DNA from: Cafeteria roenbergensis
Taxonomy: Eukaryota; Sar; Bigyra; Bicosoecida; Cafeteriaceae
DNA: 64,000 nt
Assembly (NCBI GenBank): GCA_008330645.1
Contig: VLTN01000037.1
Span: 186,001 to 250,000, forward strand
Direction: 5' to 3'
Notes under the pieces: generated by a model
What the model saw: only the letters and a program-made list of their open reading frames with translations
Database searches by the model: none
Told to the model about the DNA's origin: nothing
In this document: positions 9,701-18,100 of the stretch, in pieces
Layout of the letters: every line of letters starts with the position of its first letter
How positions within the stretch are numbered: the stretch's first letter is position 1
Program-made: the position numbers and the translations under genes

Positions 9701-11995
9701 GCGCCCGAGCAGTTCGCCGTCCGAGGAGCGGAGCCGGTGCGTGACAGCCACGGTGGCGGCTCCAGCCGCGGCCTCGCCGACGAGGCGGGACGGTCTGGGG
9801 GCTCTGAGGGCGGGCGAGGGGTGGGAGGGCGCAAGCGCAGCTGGCGCGATCCTGCAGGAGCAGCGGTGCCAGTGCTGGAGGACGACGAGGCGGCGCGAGC
9901 GTCGCCCGTGCTGGCTGGGCTGCCAGCGCGCGTGGCGGCGACGGATGCTGCCGTGGTGCAGGCTGTGGGCGGAGCTGGCGGCAGCGACGACGGCTCTGAC
10001 TCCGGCAGCGAGGGATCGGTTGCATTCCGCCCCGCAATGTCGATCGAGCCTCCCATGGAGCCGGATGTGACTGCTGTGGAGCCTCCCCGCCTGCCTTCTT
10101 CAGTCAGGCCAGCCGAGGCGGTGAGTGCAGCCGTGGTGCCATCTGCCAGCCCGGGCCAGCGGCGGTCTTCTGCCGCCCGGTGGTCTGCCGGGCCCTCGGG
10201 CGGGGCGCGGAGCAGCAGTCGGTCCACCCACTCGCGTGGGTCTGCGAGCGTCGGGCGGCGCGCGAGCTGGCTGAGCAGGGGCGCGCTGCCCGCGGACATG
10301 AGCCGGCGAACCAGCGGCCTGGAGGCTGCCGAGTTTGTGGCCGAGCAGGCGCGGCGCGAGAAGGACTTCGTGTTGCTGACCAATCTGCACGCCGACGTGA
10401 TCCTCAAGTTCTCGCCCTATCTGCGGGGCCCGCCCGGGAGCAGCGCCACCGCCGCACGCATCGCGTCGTACTTCACTGTGTGGTGCGGTCTAGCGCTGGT
10501 CGGGGCGGCGGCCGTGTTTGCGGTGTCGGCCGAGGGCTACCCGGGGAAGGACACCGGTCTGACGCCGCGCTCGGTCTGCTTCTTGGGCCTGGGCGTGGCT
10601 GCCATGGGCGCGCTCGCGCTGCTGCTCATCCGCCGAGCAGGCGTGGCAGCGCGCTCGGCTGCCAAGCACGGCCACCAAGTGTTCCTGGCGGCCGCAGCGA
10701 AGCGCCGGACGCCGCTGGAGCGCAGGCGCCGCGACAGCCAGCTCGGGGCCGACACCGCGTCGCGCCGCTTCCAGGGGGGCCGGGCTGCCGGGGGCGGCGC
10801 GGGGGCCGCTGTGGCGGAGGGAGTGGTGACCAAGTCGGCTCTGGAGGCCTCGGCTGGCAAGGCCCTGCGGTCCGCGTACAGGCGAGCAGGCTGCTGCGGG
10901 TGCCTTGGGGGCGCGTGGCTGGTGGGGGCGGGGATCGTGCTGGGCTCGGTGTACATTGGCCAGGTGGTGGCCGCTGTGCTCTTCGTGATGCTGCTGGACT
11001 CGCCGCTGGCGCTGGAGGCGTGCCTGACCATCGCTGGGCTGGAGGGCGCGCTGCTGGTGTCGGTGGCGGGCGTGCTGGTGTTCCTGTGGTGGGACGCGCG
11101 CAGGGCCCACTCGCGCGCCCTGGTGATCGCGTTCGAGGGCGGCGGGGTGAACCGGCTGCTGCGGGCGCAGGTTGAGGAGGAACTGCGGCGTCGCCACCGG
11201 CGGCAGGCCCTGATGGACGCGAAGGCGGCCGACGCGGCCGTGCTTTCCGTCACGCGCCGCGCCATGCGAGGCCCTCGCATGGTGCTGGACGCCGCCGGGG
11301 TGGAGATCATCGTGGCGCGCCTGTGGACGTCGCGGCTGGTCAAGCCCGCGCCGAGCGGGGGCTCAGTCCTCCCGCCGGCGCTGCGCCGCTTCCAGGCCGC
11401 AGCGGCCACGGTGCTTGTGCGGGACGTGCTGGGGCGGCACCTCGAGGACGCGGGCGTGCTTGAGGCGTCCAGCCGCCGGTCGTCGGTCAGCGCTGGGCGA
11501 GCGAGCGGCCTCGGGTCGCCGTCCGGCGCCGAGTCGGGCTCGTTCGTCTCCGGGAGCGCGCGCCCCATCGCCCGGCTGGCCTGGCGGCAGATGGAGGAGG
11601 AGTGCGCCGTGCAGATCCAGGCGACGTGGCGGGGCCACATTGGGCGGAGGTCTGCGCTGCGGATGTACGAGCTGCAGGTGTGGGAGGAGGACCTGGCGCT
11701 GGAGCGCGGCTGCCTGACAGGGCTCGTGTACGCTGTGGCGATGCTGCTGCTTGGGGCCGGGACGTTCATTTGCCTGGTCTTCGGCGTGCTCTTCACGCCC
11801 GAGCAGGCTCGCGTGTGGCTGCTGACGAGCCTGGCGTCGTTCGCGCTGGACCTGCTCGTGCAGAAGCCGGTGGTCATCTTTTGCAACGCGGTGGCGCTGA
11901 CTGTTTGGGGCGCCTGCACGGGGCGCACGGCGTCGTGGGCGAACGTGTCGCCCAACTTCGTGGGGGCGGGTGGCGCTTGGATGGGCGTGCTGTAG
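797..11995 (+). CDS. Polycystin-1-like giant membrane protein with FG-GAP, mucin-like repeat, REJ-like, EGF-like and GPS-like parts
   Basis: A single 3732-aa ORF. The start at 797 is chosen because a signal peptide follows at once (MRLAASAVRAW, then a hydrophobic core ending in ALA). Residues about 60-870 hold FG-GAP/integrin-alpha-like calcium loops (DVNGDDTRD, DRDGDGIDD). Residues about 936-1128 are sixteen 12-residue Thr/Ser/Pro repeats. A long Ser/Ala-rich part contains a REJ-like segment near 1890-1990 (RPSGGLLAV). A Cys-rich EGF-like piece lies near 2140-2230. A GPS-like site with HLTGF sits near 2632. TM1 follows near 2667, then several more helices, an IQ motif near 3600 (AVQIQATWRGHIGRR) and a final TM pair with WLLTSLASFALDLLVQKP, which resembles polycystin-1 before its channel part. 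No channel region follows. Known relatives are surface or ciliary sensors; the function here is inferred. The gene is convergent with the dynein gene. Confidence 0.85.
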   Translation: MRLAASAVRAWLTAPLVLCIFVGMAAPALAVCAPGVEDAPADIERLVVNATWFSNDNLVLGISAAAIGDLDDNGAVDFLAGLPQIDLGDNAKGTVAVFYMKPHMQGLTGEYYILLPGKNSALDARMTATGLFGVAVATGLPDASLGVSTFAVGAPGLVVTGEARAKGAVFLLEANPRTGDVPSYTEISASTAAAILPAAAQVDGAQFGRGLAVLGVESSGFAWLAVGVMHAQFNGVPYVGGVVLMKLNATNSLVSAVMLEPAGTSDAVLSMFTHGRQLGFSVAAVRDMSAPLDPSGVITLAVGTISDLALGPGTGGAVYVVRANMTGAVLDALRIDNTTHPVLSARVTPTGAFGYAIADAGDVNGDDTRDLLVSAPDALVGSNPAGPGQVFTLMMGQDSMSVCGASVLSNSSAQEVDGLNGYTHGGFGTSLAMFKKDAVLIGEAYASSTGFTAHGALWSIQFRTVRNASIPFPSTSPTPSVTASPSPSSSMTSSATPSPTPVPAKLTRIGSPILTSKSDPVLSGLHSASKFGASVAFAGDRDGDGIDDLLVGAPLRDFDSPSVTEAGTVFVCYLEATGAVREAVELPFMQGQTGLASAQMGSSVAMLSGWGTNGTGLVLTGGTDKTHGGVALVNVTDWSEAKLEWRLRRSDPSLPGGSVGGGDPLWGQDVSLLSPTWNPVLGGTIAVGAPASGFGEFRILHVLGNGTVVGGERFSSSTPGLESTVDSDMNFGASISSQLVDGVYNIAVGAPKHSDVLVQNGAVAVVEVNASSLEVISAKLFGDGWTQLASMRQHFNKFGWRIRWLDSWGTWGSDRALVVTATGADRDGLYDRGQLMILVLGEDMGLETAFRLDDILLSNGSGLLPYTRAGTGVAVFPNGDLQIGAAGLGGAGGLIRVQFELVTEGTLPSASPATTPTPSVTPSWTPTPSMTSSQTPTPSGTGTPTPSVTPSGTGTPTPSVTPSGTGTPTPSVTPSGTGTPTPSVTPSGTGTPTPSVTPSGTGTPTPSVTPSGTGTPTPSVTPSGTGTPTPSVTPSGTGTPTPSVTPSGTGTPTPSVTSSGTGTPTPSVTPSGTGTPTPSVTPSGTGTPTPSVTPSGTGTPTPSVTPSGTGTPTPSVTPSGTGTPTPSVTPTATATLSPGASPSVSSSPSQSATPSPSASASAPPPMEGPLFDPTFAPVAVAGLATSSSELQPCSDSSADFASSLLPVSPTVASLPVLRLTSPAEVVEIGVRALTPASAPLARSLASLWSVLALMRIGVVGHALQPSAWTADGSASGPLSLSKLNASAALLPAGARQAYAALLGAVPTIPAAPAVAPGAAASMATVAGPLLRASGAALANATGSTLAMALRLSSSSGVAVFARELLLGAASAGSAVEAVGVARNAAGRVGYGSVAFRVGAGASSALRVRASVSGASAGTAQHGDALSISASADASLCGGAKALSLSGSPSWSLRLVGLAPLNSSWPLPAVSVADLDAALQRAWSKRASPARWSVAGGTLPAGHSAEFEVSATAAVASGGAALQTLSGSARAQVSVSATAGLSTLLSSSSGSEIGGTEGSAVAATVRDLDGLEGAASAVLEWECVLVPGADAARLGSMAAAAGGATGSALASVARSQSGAVSCSSDGARSAAAALAAAQDLEAGRVPVPAVDWSRSTLALGGIVTVRAGALRAGALMLSVRAVAGQAGALPPLHRREAVGSVVLQVRSGPALSVQLSAAGSSRGSDGSPSVVHPAHLPLPVRAQVGGSSAGAGRTVLLSWSLRDASAASLVPAFTDDCALAAGQTLWSLLPSGLRVAAGGASVATQAWSPAAPSAFLASLRNVSAAMAGGADASAAATVQSWSLSPAGGSSSASAVDSLVSPAAGSSSGSSRSVTACALRWSALYEVEVRAVRPSDGAEGSAVLRIRTSARPSGGLLAVSATSTDAGPATGPWSSSLAVAVPALAADSVAFEARGLAGAVSVSFVAFKPTVAAAEALAASPSSAQARLDAVMGAQRTVLSSGVSAQSPTVALPAGAGEWGVLVIGAVAQSADGGVSVSLSAASGGALLVQAMSPVAVHAARDLSDEVLVASQLGNASTDDASASVAAAAALIWNSSSAGGGIAASAADALALGDTEGALSRVAGAASLLGAVSASQSQSASKCARELILLGQDGATGPHASCSGRGKCSLSGQAPECEAVLARAIGATANADDRRAAASAGEQELADAGCRASCVCLAGRKGSACGLSEAASAAQAAAMGSLLRTLHGAATQAGDGSSADQLASAASGVRAAVSGDPEGVDGASAGLALDTLETLSTVSAASSREGGGNETTGSIPAELASHVCSALSGLLASGVARASSEGSASLAGGQQPGRRLGAASSAELDEAAARAWDAARTAFRARRLLAPAALQGFVSTGGSYADDTVTISAAEVSSGAGLAEQAGAGVGALAARGGGTLVTTAWSRGTSPFAAAAAAARLQEAADAARAAAVSRADAASNASLGDSQLDSGTVAAMAVSAASSVGQVTEVTMLVPAGGGAQQGLESGFATLLADEGCLARGGANGSLAATYGVAVAAGQSAAAGLVTASPALGVASPHVRCLREPLLLRLPLPAGMTAADFVPRWWSEETGSWATGGVVVLSVDEASRTAVVATTHLTGFAATAEAVLARVRLPSLSRDVGRLRNYLRPENALPALVIGGIVLAFAIAWVVAWRYDQADRTRARYMAARRALVLAYGFTGVPTHEQARSFKRLQRLRRLEEQGIRRKLRRARRQREAGGQVVPGESHGGARSSTISRSARRGSVAAAGGVAAAQVDGAWFSDPRSAPADEPRSPTRESSALSQYSRWVCQLFMMKLRSDHPLSFCTAPPEALVTFTRTQRVLVLCVLWILSMSVAAAFFGKQPASIEVRAGVVLLSALCMLPATFLLPFVFRYVSSLRSVTATVGSRAPAMREWASAVASTDRSAGAAKPGGGRSSVPVRPRGRQREARSSSAPEQFAVRGAEPVRDSHGGGSSRGLADEAGRSGGSEGGRGVGGRKRSWRDPAGAAVPVLEDDEAARASPVLAGLPARVAATDAAVVQAVGGAGGSDDGSDSGSEGSVAFRPAMSIEPPMEPDVTAVEPPRLPSSVRPAEAVSAAVVPSASPGQRRSSAARWSAGPSGGARSSSRSTHSRGSASVGRRASWLSRGALPADMSRRTSGLEAAEFVAEQARREKDFVLLTNLHADVILKFSPYLRGPPGSSATAARIASYFTVWCGLALVGAAAVFAVSAEGYPGKDTGLTPRSVCFLGLGVAAMGALALLLIRRAGVAARSAAKHGHQVFLAAAAKRRTPLERRRRDSQLGADTASRRFQGGRAAGGGAGAAVAEGVVTKSALEASAGKALRSAYRRAGCCGCLGGAWLVGAGIVLGSVYIGQVVAAVLFVMLLDSPLALEACLTIAGLEGALLVSVAGVLVFLWWDARRAHSRALVIAFEGGGVNRLLRAQVEEELRRRHRRQALMDAKAADAAVLSVTRRAMRGPRMVLDAAGVEIIVARLWTSRLVKPAPSGGSVLPPALRRFQAAAATVLVRDVLGRHLEDAGVLEASSRRSSVSAGRASGLGSPSGAESGSFVSGSARPIARLAWRQMEEECAVQIQATWRGHIGRRSALRMYELQVWEEDLALERGCLTGLVYAVAMLLLGAGTFICLVFGVLFTPEQARVWLLTSLASFALDLLVQKPVVIFCNAVALTVWGACTGRTASWANVSPNFVGAGGAWMGVL
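3605..4180 (+). repeat. 36-bp coding minisatellite, 16 units
   Basis: Sixteen head-to-tail copies of a 36-base unit, each encoding PSGTGTPTPSVT or a rotation of it. By eye the units are identical except the eleventh (from 3965), where a C-to-T change turns Pro into Ser. The array forms a Thr/Ser/Pro-rich, probably O-glycosylated stalk between the FG-GAP head and the REJ-like region of the host protein. Because 36 is divisible by three and the unit lacks stops, all six frames stay open across it. That explains the His/Gly-rich and Val/Asp/Gly-rich phantom ORFs here. Confidence 0.97.
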
Positions 11996-12194
11996 CCGCC
12001 CAGCGCGATTCGTGGGGAAGTGGTTTCTTCGAGTGCTGGCAGAGCATTCAGAGTGTGAATTTCGCATGGCCCAAGCAGACAGGCGCAAACAGCCCCCCCC
12101 CACACACACACGCATAGAAACGCGACACAACGTCGGATTTCAACGTCGCTACCTTCTCGTAGCATGGTCGCGGCAACGCCAGAGCACCACGGCG
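11996..12194. other. Convergent spacer with C-run and CA repeat
   Basis: A 199-base spacer between the 3' ends of the polycystin-like (+) and dynein (-) genes. It contains a run of Cs followed by an alternating CA/CG/TA tract (12101-12116). Both 3' UTRs and poly(A) sites must fit here. No AATAAA signal is seen. Confidence 0.6.
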
Positions 12195-15100
12195 CTAGTC
12201 GTTGAGCTGACAGAGCAGCGCGCAGCCCATCAGCACCCACTTGGCCGGGTCTGCGTCCGTGGGCATATCCACAGCAATGACGAAGTTCGTGCTCATGCCC
12301 GTCGTTGACAACGTGCCAGCTCGCACGCTGGTCTTGTAGACTGGTGCGCTGTACTCTGCTGGGTTGGGCTTGTAGTCTTGCTCGGGGCGGAAGTGGATGA
12401 CAGGCACCGACGAGAACATCTCCCCAGGCTTCGACTCCGCAACGGACCGACGCGTGGCATCCCACTGAGCCCCATCCATGAACAGCCCGGACACAAGTAC
12501 TCCGTCCTCAGGGACGTCAGCTTCGACGACGTCGCTTGCCTGGGGCTTGTCGGTTATCGTGAAGCCGAACCCAAGTGTGTCAATTGGCAAGCTGTACTTG
12601 CGTGCGTGGTTTTGCAACGTTCCGGTCATGAATCCTTGCGGGAAGAAGAAGCCACTGAGCCAGAACACGGCTGGCTGGCCACCAACAACCCAGGACCGCA
12701 TGAACTCGATCCTGGTTGCCAAATCCTTCGTCCAGCTGGCAAGCGGCTTGAGCGACGGATAGGCAGCTGCCTCCCAGTTTCCAGGCACCTGGTTGTTGAG
12801 GAGTGCGCCATACATGCGGTCCAGCTCGTCCGACATGAGGGCTTCGCCACGGATCGCCTTTTGCAGCTCCATCAACGACCGCTCCATCACTGCAAGCAAC
12901 TTGTTGAAGCGCACCATCTCCTGGCTGAGCACCGTGGCCAGAGAGTCCATGTGCTCGCCGCGGTAGACGAACGTGGACTCGCCTGCTTCCTCCCGATCAA
13001 GCAGCGCGGGGAGCGCAGACGCCACCTCCGACGCAAGAGCGGAAACCTCTGCATCAGGGCCCGACACAAGTGCGGCGTCGTCGTCGCCATCGTCGTCCTC
13101 GTCGTCCTTGCCTCCTGCCTCGTCGCCAGAAGACGTTGCCGCCGCCGCTCGGGGCTGGATGGACAGGCACGTCTTGAGAATGGCGTCTGTCTCGTTCGCC
13201 TGGAACGTGATGTTCGCGTTGTTGTGCATGCCAAAGATCCCAGGCCCGTCGTTTTGCGGCAACCCTGCAACGTACGCCTGGAACGTCTCGAGCTTCCCGG
13301 ATGGAGGAGCAAAGTACTCCCCCGACGCGGAGAAGCGGTAACTGTCATCCAGGACGGAAGGCGTCACGTACTGGCCCAGGATGCTCATCAGGCACCTTCG
13401 GTCCCAGTCATCCGTAACGCGTCCCCCGTAGTTGATTTGACCCGTCACGTAGCGCATCGCCTCCCAAGGCACCACCGGCTGCTCGCCAAGGAACCGCTTC
13501 AGCACCTGCAGGCTCGTTTCGAGGTCGGAGTCGTTGAACTCGTACCGGATGTTGAACCCGAGCGGCCCGAACTTGCGGCGCTCCTGGATCACAGCGTGGA
13601 AGAACATCAGGCCGAAGCCGAGCTTGTGCCAAGCCGTCTTTCGGTCGACGCCGTTGTCGAATTTGCCGTCGATGCCGTCCGCCCAAGACGTCCATGTGTC
13701 AACGTTTGCGAGGGACCGGGTCAGGTTCGCCCGAACCCCCTTGGGCGGCTCGTTCGTGAGCTTGACCCCGTTTTGCAGCACAGGCACCGGGAAGTACGGC
13801 GCGGGCATGGACGTGAGCCACAACCTGAAGTCCGGGTGCACTGAGCTTGGAATGACGCCGGCAACGCCCCCGCCTCCGCCCGCACCGCTTCCACCGCCGC
13901 CTGCAGCTCCCCCCTCCCCTGCTGACTGCGATTCGTCTTGCGGGCCTGCTGCCAGGCCACCGACAACCTCGCCGAGGCGCTCCACGATGAGCTCCAGATC
14001 TGGCATCCAGCTCTTGGCCAGGTGGCAGTTCTGGAGAAGCACCCAGTCGCCTGTGTGGCACGCCTCCCGGATCAGGGCCTGAGCGCGGGGGCCCTGCCCC
14101 TGTCCAAGGGAGATGAGCTGCAGTCTGCTGGAGTAGTCGACTTGCTTTGCGTACGAGAACAAGAGCCCCGTCGGGTCCGCGCCCACGGACAAGATAAAGA
14201 CGACGGGAACGTCCGCTCGGGTCTCTCCGTGAATGTCTGCCATGCGAACCGGCGGGGACTCCACGAACGGGCGGCCCAAGTGCTCCACCACGAAGTCCTT
14301 GATGGCGAAGAGCAGCTTTTCCTCCCGCCAGACCTTGAGGATGAGCATCTTTTGCATGGAGTTCAGCTGCGTGTCCCACGGGGCCGGCATCGGCTCGCTC
14401 TGGGGCTCGTCCCCCTCTGCCCAGGCGCGCCAGAGATCCAGGCGACTGGCAATGTGGTCCGAAAGCCCCCCAAACGCTGCCGGCATGCTTGTCTGAATGG
14501 CGGAAACGAGGTTCCAAGCGGCCTCAGGCAGCAGGTCCTCGGCCGGGTTCTCGGCGGGGTTTTCGGTCAAGCCCGCTCCGCGAAGCAGGGCAGACCATTC
14601 AGTGTCGGCAACGGTCCCTGCCTTTCGCATGACCTGGATGCAGATGAGGAACGAGAAGAGGAGCTTGTGCGCCTCAAAGAGGCCGCGGCAGACGTTGGCG
14701 TACACGGTTTCCGTCATGTAGCTCATGAGGTTCTTCAGGCGGGTTTCAAGGATGTCTGACTTTGCTGCTTCGTCGATGCACAAGTCGTACAGACGCTTGA
14801 AGTACGCCAGCGAAAACTGGTACATGGGGTCGATGCGGCTGAGATCAGCGATGACGAAGTAAATGATTGCACCTCGCTCGGCGACTGGGCGGTACTTCTC
14901 GCGAGTCTCCATGATGATTTCGTTCGTCTTCATGCTCTCTTCCAGCCGAGCGTTGATGACCTTGGACAGCTCCTTGCTCTCGCCCAAGGTGTCGATGAGC
15001 TCGACGTCGTCCACAATCATGCCCGTCGACTTGCGCAGCAGCTCGAGAATCTTGTCCTCAAGCTCCTTGAGCTGGCGCTTGTCCGAGGCCATGGACACCA

Positions 15101-18100
15101 CGAGCTTGTTGCGCCTGCGCTCGACTTCGGCCGCCTCCTTGCTCACCACCGCGCCCAGAAGCTGGTCCTCAAGGCCGGACATGGTCACGGTGAAGTTGAT
15201 CACGGTCACGCGGATGCATACCTCGGGCATGTAGTGCGGGTTCGGCAGCTTCGTTGACATGTAGAACGAGAATCGGTCATCGTAGTCGACGTCGTTGTCG
15301 CCCAGCCTGATGAGCGTGCGGCCCTGCTGCTTGAAGATGGCTTTTGCGAGCACGGGCTCCAGGGCCGGGTCGAGCGTCTCTCCAATGTCCTCGATCAAGA
15401 GCGGCCTCCCGAGGCGGATGCAAGACTCGAGCGTGCGCAGCATGTTCGGGTTGCTCAGCTTGGACGACGCCAGGCGGCGGCGGACCTCCATGCGCTTGAT
15501 CCAACGCTTTGCTTGCTCCTGGGGGTCGATCATCAGCGGCCAGCGCTCCCCTCGAGTCACCATGATGGCGTTATCGGTGGACACGGCGTCGGTCGGGAGG
15601 CCGTCGATCTGCCATTGGCGCACGACTACGGCATCGCCCACCGTGTTCATGAGAGTCGGGGCCTCGCTGCAGGGGATGCCGTGCTCCCTGCAGCCGCTCA
15701 CCCAACCCTCGAGCATTTCGTCGCGGTATGCGCCGGTGAAGGGACCGAGGTACGACACGCAGCCTGCAGCGATGAGGACGTCGCCCACGAGCGCGGTGAT
15801 CTGCTTCTCCAGCCGCGACACGGACTCCTTCCAGCGAACCTGCTCGTCGGCAAGCCCGGTCGTCAGCTTGCCAGCGCGCACAAGCCGGTCCTCTGTCAGC
15901 TTGGCCTCCGATTCCAGTCGCTCCTTCTCTGCCTCGGTCTCATCGGCCTGCTGCTGCAGAGCTGCGACCTTGTCCTGCACCTCCTTGAGGGCGGCCTGCT
16001 TGCCCGCAAGCTCCTCCTGCGCCTGCGCGACCTGCGCGTTGAGGGCGGCAAGCTTGAGCTTCTTGGGCTCAACCTCCTTGGCCACGATGGAGTACGTGTT
16101 CACCGCGTGCACCCACGCGCACATTGGCCCGGCAGCGCCACTCTTGCGCGTGACGTCCGCGGTAACCATGAGCGGGTGGTCGATGTAGGTTTCGCGAATT
16201 TTTGCGAGCGCCCTCGGCGGGATGTTGTCCTTGTCGTACCCCTTGAGCTCGTCGAGGAAGGTGGTGCGCGACATGACGCGCTTTGCGGTCTCCCAGTCGG
16301 GCTTCTCGCCGAGCAGGATGCAAACAGCCTCGAGCACGACCTTTACAGCCTCGGGGGGCTGGGCAAAGGACTTGACCTCGGAGATGGCGCCCTTGGTGAG
16401 CTTGGCAAGGTCCCGCTCGGCCTGCTCGAGCGCCGGAAGGGCCTTGTCCAGCTCAGTCTGCGCGTCCGCCTGCACCGCCTCAGCCTCTGCCACCTGGTCA
16501 GCCACGATGGCGGCTTCGGCGGACACTTTGACCTCGATGGCGTCCGCTTCGCCCTTTTCCACGCCCACGCGCTCCAGAAGCTCCGCAGTCTCCACCTGCT
16601 TTCGCTCCAGCACTGGCTGCAGCTCCACGAGGCCCTCCTTCAGCCCCGCGACGGCAGAGTCAGCTTCGGCCAGCTTCTCCACGCCCGTCTTGAGCGTGTC
16701 ACGCGCCCTGCCGATCTGCGACTGCCGCTCGTCCAGCATCTTCGTGTAGAGGTTGATGAGGTCGAGGTACGACTTGGGCGTGGTGTACACGCGCCGCTGA
16801 AGCTCTGCGAAGAAGCGCTCCGAGCCGCGCTCCACGGACGTGTGGAGCAGGCCGCACATGACGCAGACTGCAGCGTTGACGGCCTCGGACGCGCCGAGGT
16901 CGCGCTCCATGAGGAACTGGCGGGCCACGGAGAGCAGTGCGTCCTCGGGCCACGGCATGTACCAGTCGATGGTGCAGCAGTTGATGAGGGAGGGGAAGTT
17001 GCGGCAGCGGACGCGCAGCGAGTCCCCGACCGGGGACATTGCAAGGATGATGTGCAGGTTGTCGCGCACCCGCGACACGAAGAAGCGCATGCAATTGTCC
17101 AGCGTCTCGGGAATGCCCCGCTCCTGCACGGCAGGTCGCACGCCGTCGACGATGGCGGTCAGCTCGTCGGAGGCCCACAGCGACGGTATCTCGCCGGTGT
17201 TGAGCACGTTGTTGATGTCCTCGAGGAAGCCCTCCTCCACGATCTGCGTGTCGGTGAACAGGAACGCGAGGCTCTCGCCCTTGACCCCGGCTTGCAGCAT
17301 TCGCTTCTTGATGTCCTCGCGGAACTCGTTGCGGCCGTAGCCGCGCGTCAGCTCCACCCCAGTGCACGGGATTTCGGCCAGAGCACAGGCCATTCTTGTC
17401 AGGGACTGCTTGCCCGAGCCGCCCACCCCGACCAGCATGGCGTTCCCGCGAGGCTGGCGGAGGATGCGCGCGACGCGGGCAACGTGCTCGACGGCGTCCC
17501 GGAAGAACACGAGCCGCATCTGCGTGGGGTGGGACATGTTGTAGTCCTCGAGCGCCTCTGTGAGACGGTGGACGACCTTGTCCATGCTGGAAGCCTCTTC
17601 GTAGCGCCCAGGGCCGTCGTCCATCTTGGGGGAGACGAAGTCGACGAAGAGCAGGGGCTTCTCCTGCTCGAACAGGTCCTCGTGGCTCCACCCGGCACTC
17701 GACTTGGCAAACACCCGCTTGATGAGCTCTGCCACCGCGTTGGTGAACCAGGCCTTGTCCTTGGCGTCGACCAGACGGTCGTGGAACACTCGGAGGCACT
17801 CGTGGGCCCAGAGGCGGATGAATACGTCGCCAGAGGGGCACCCCTTCTTATCGACCATTAGGATGCCCTGGAACACCTTGGACACGTCGCGAAGGTTGAA
17901 CGTGTAGTGCGACTTGGCGGGGGTGGGGCGCATGGCCTCGCGGATGTTCTTGTAGACGTCAATGGTGGCGGTGGTCACGCGGGGGGCCTGCGCTTGCACG
18001 TCGCTCGGGAACACCTCGAGGAAGCCGGCCACGATTGAGCCGAAGATGTGCTTCAGCACGTCGTCCGACGACTGGGGCACGCACAGCATGTGGAAGTGCC

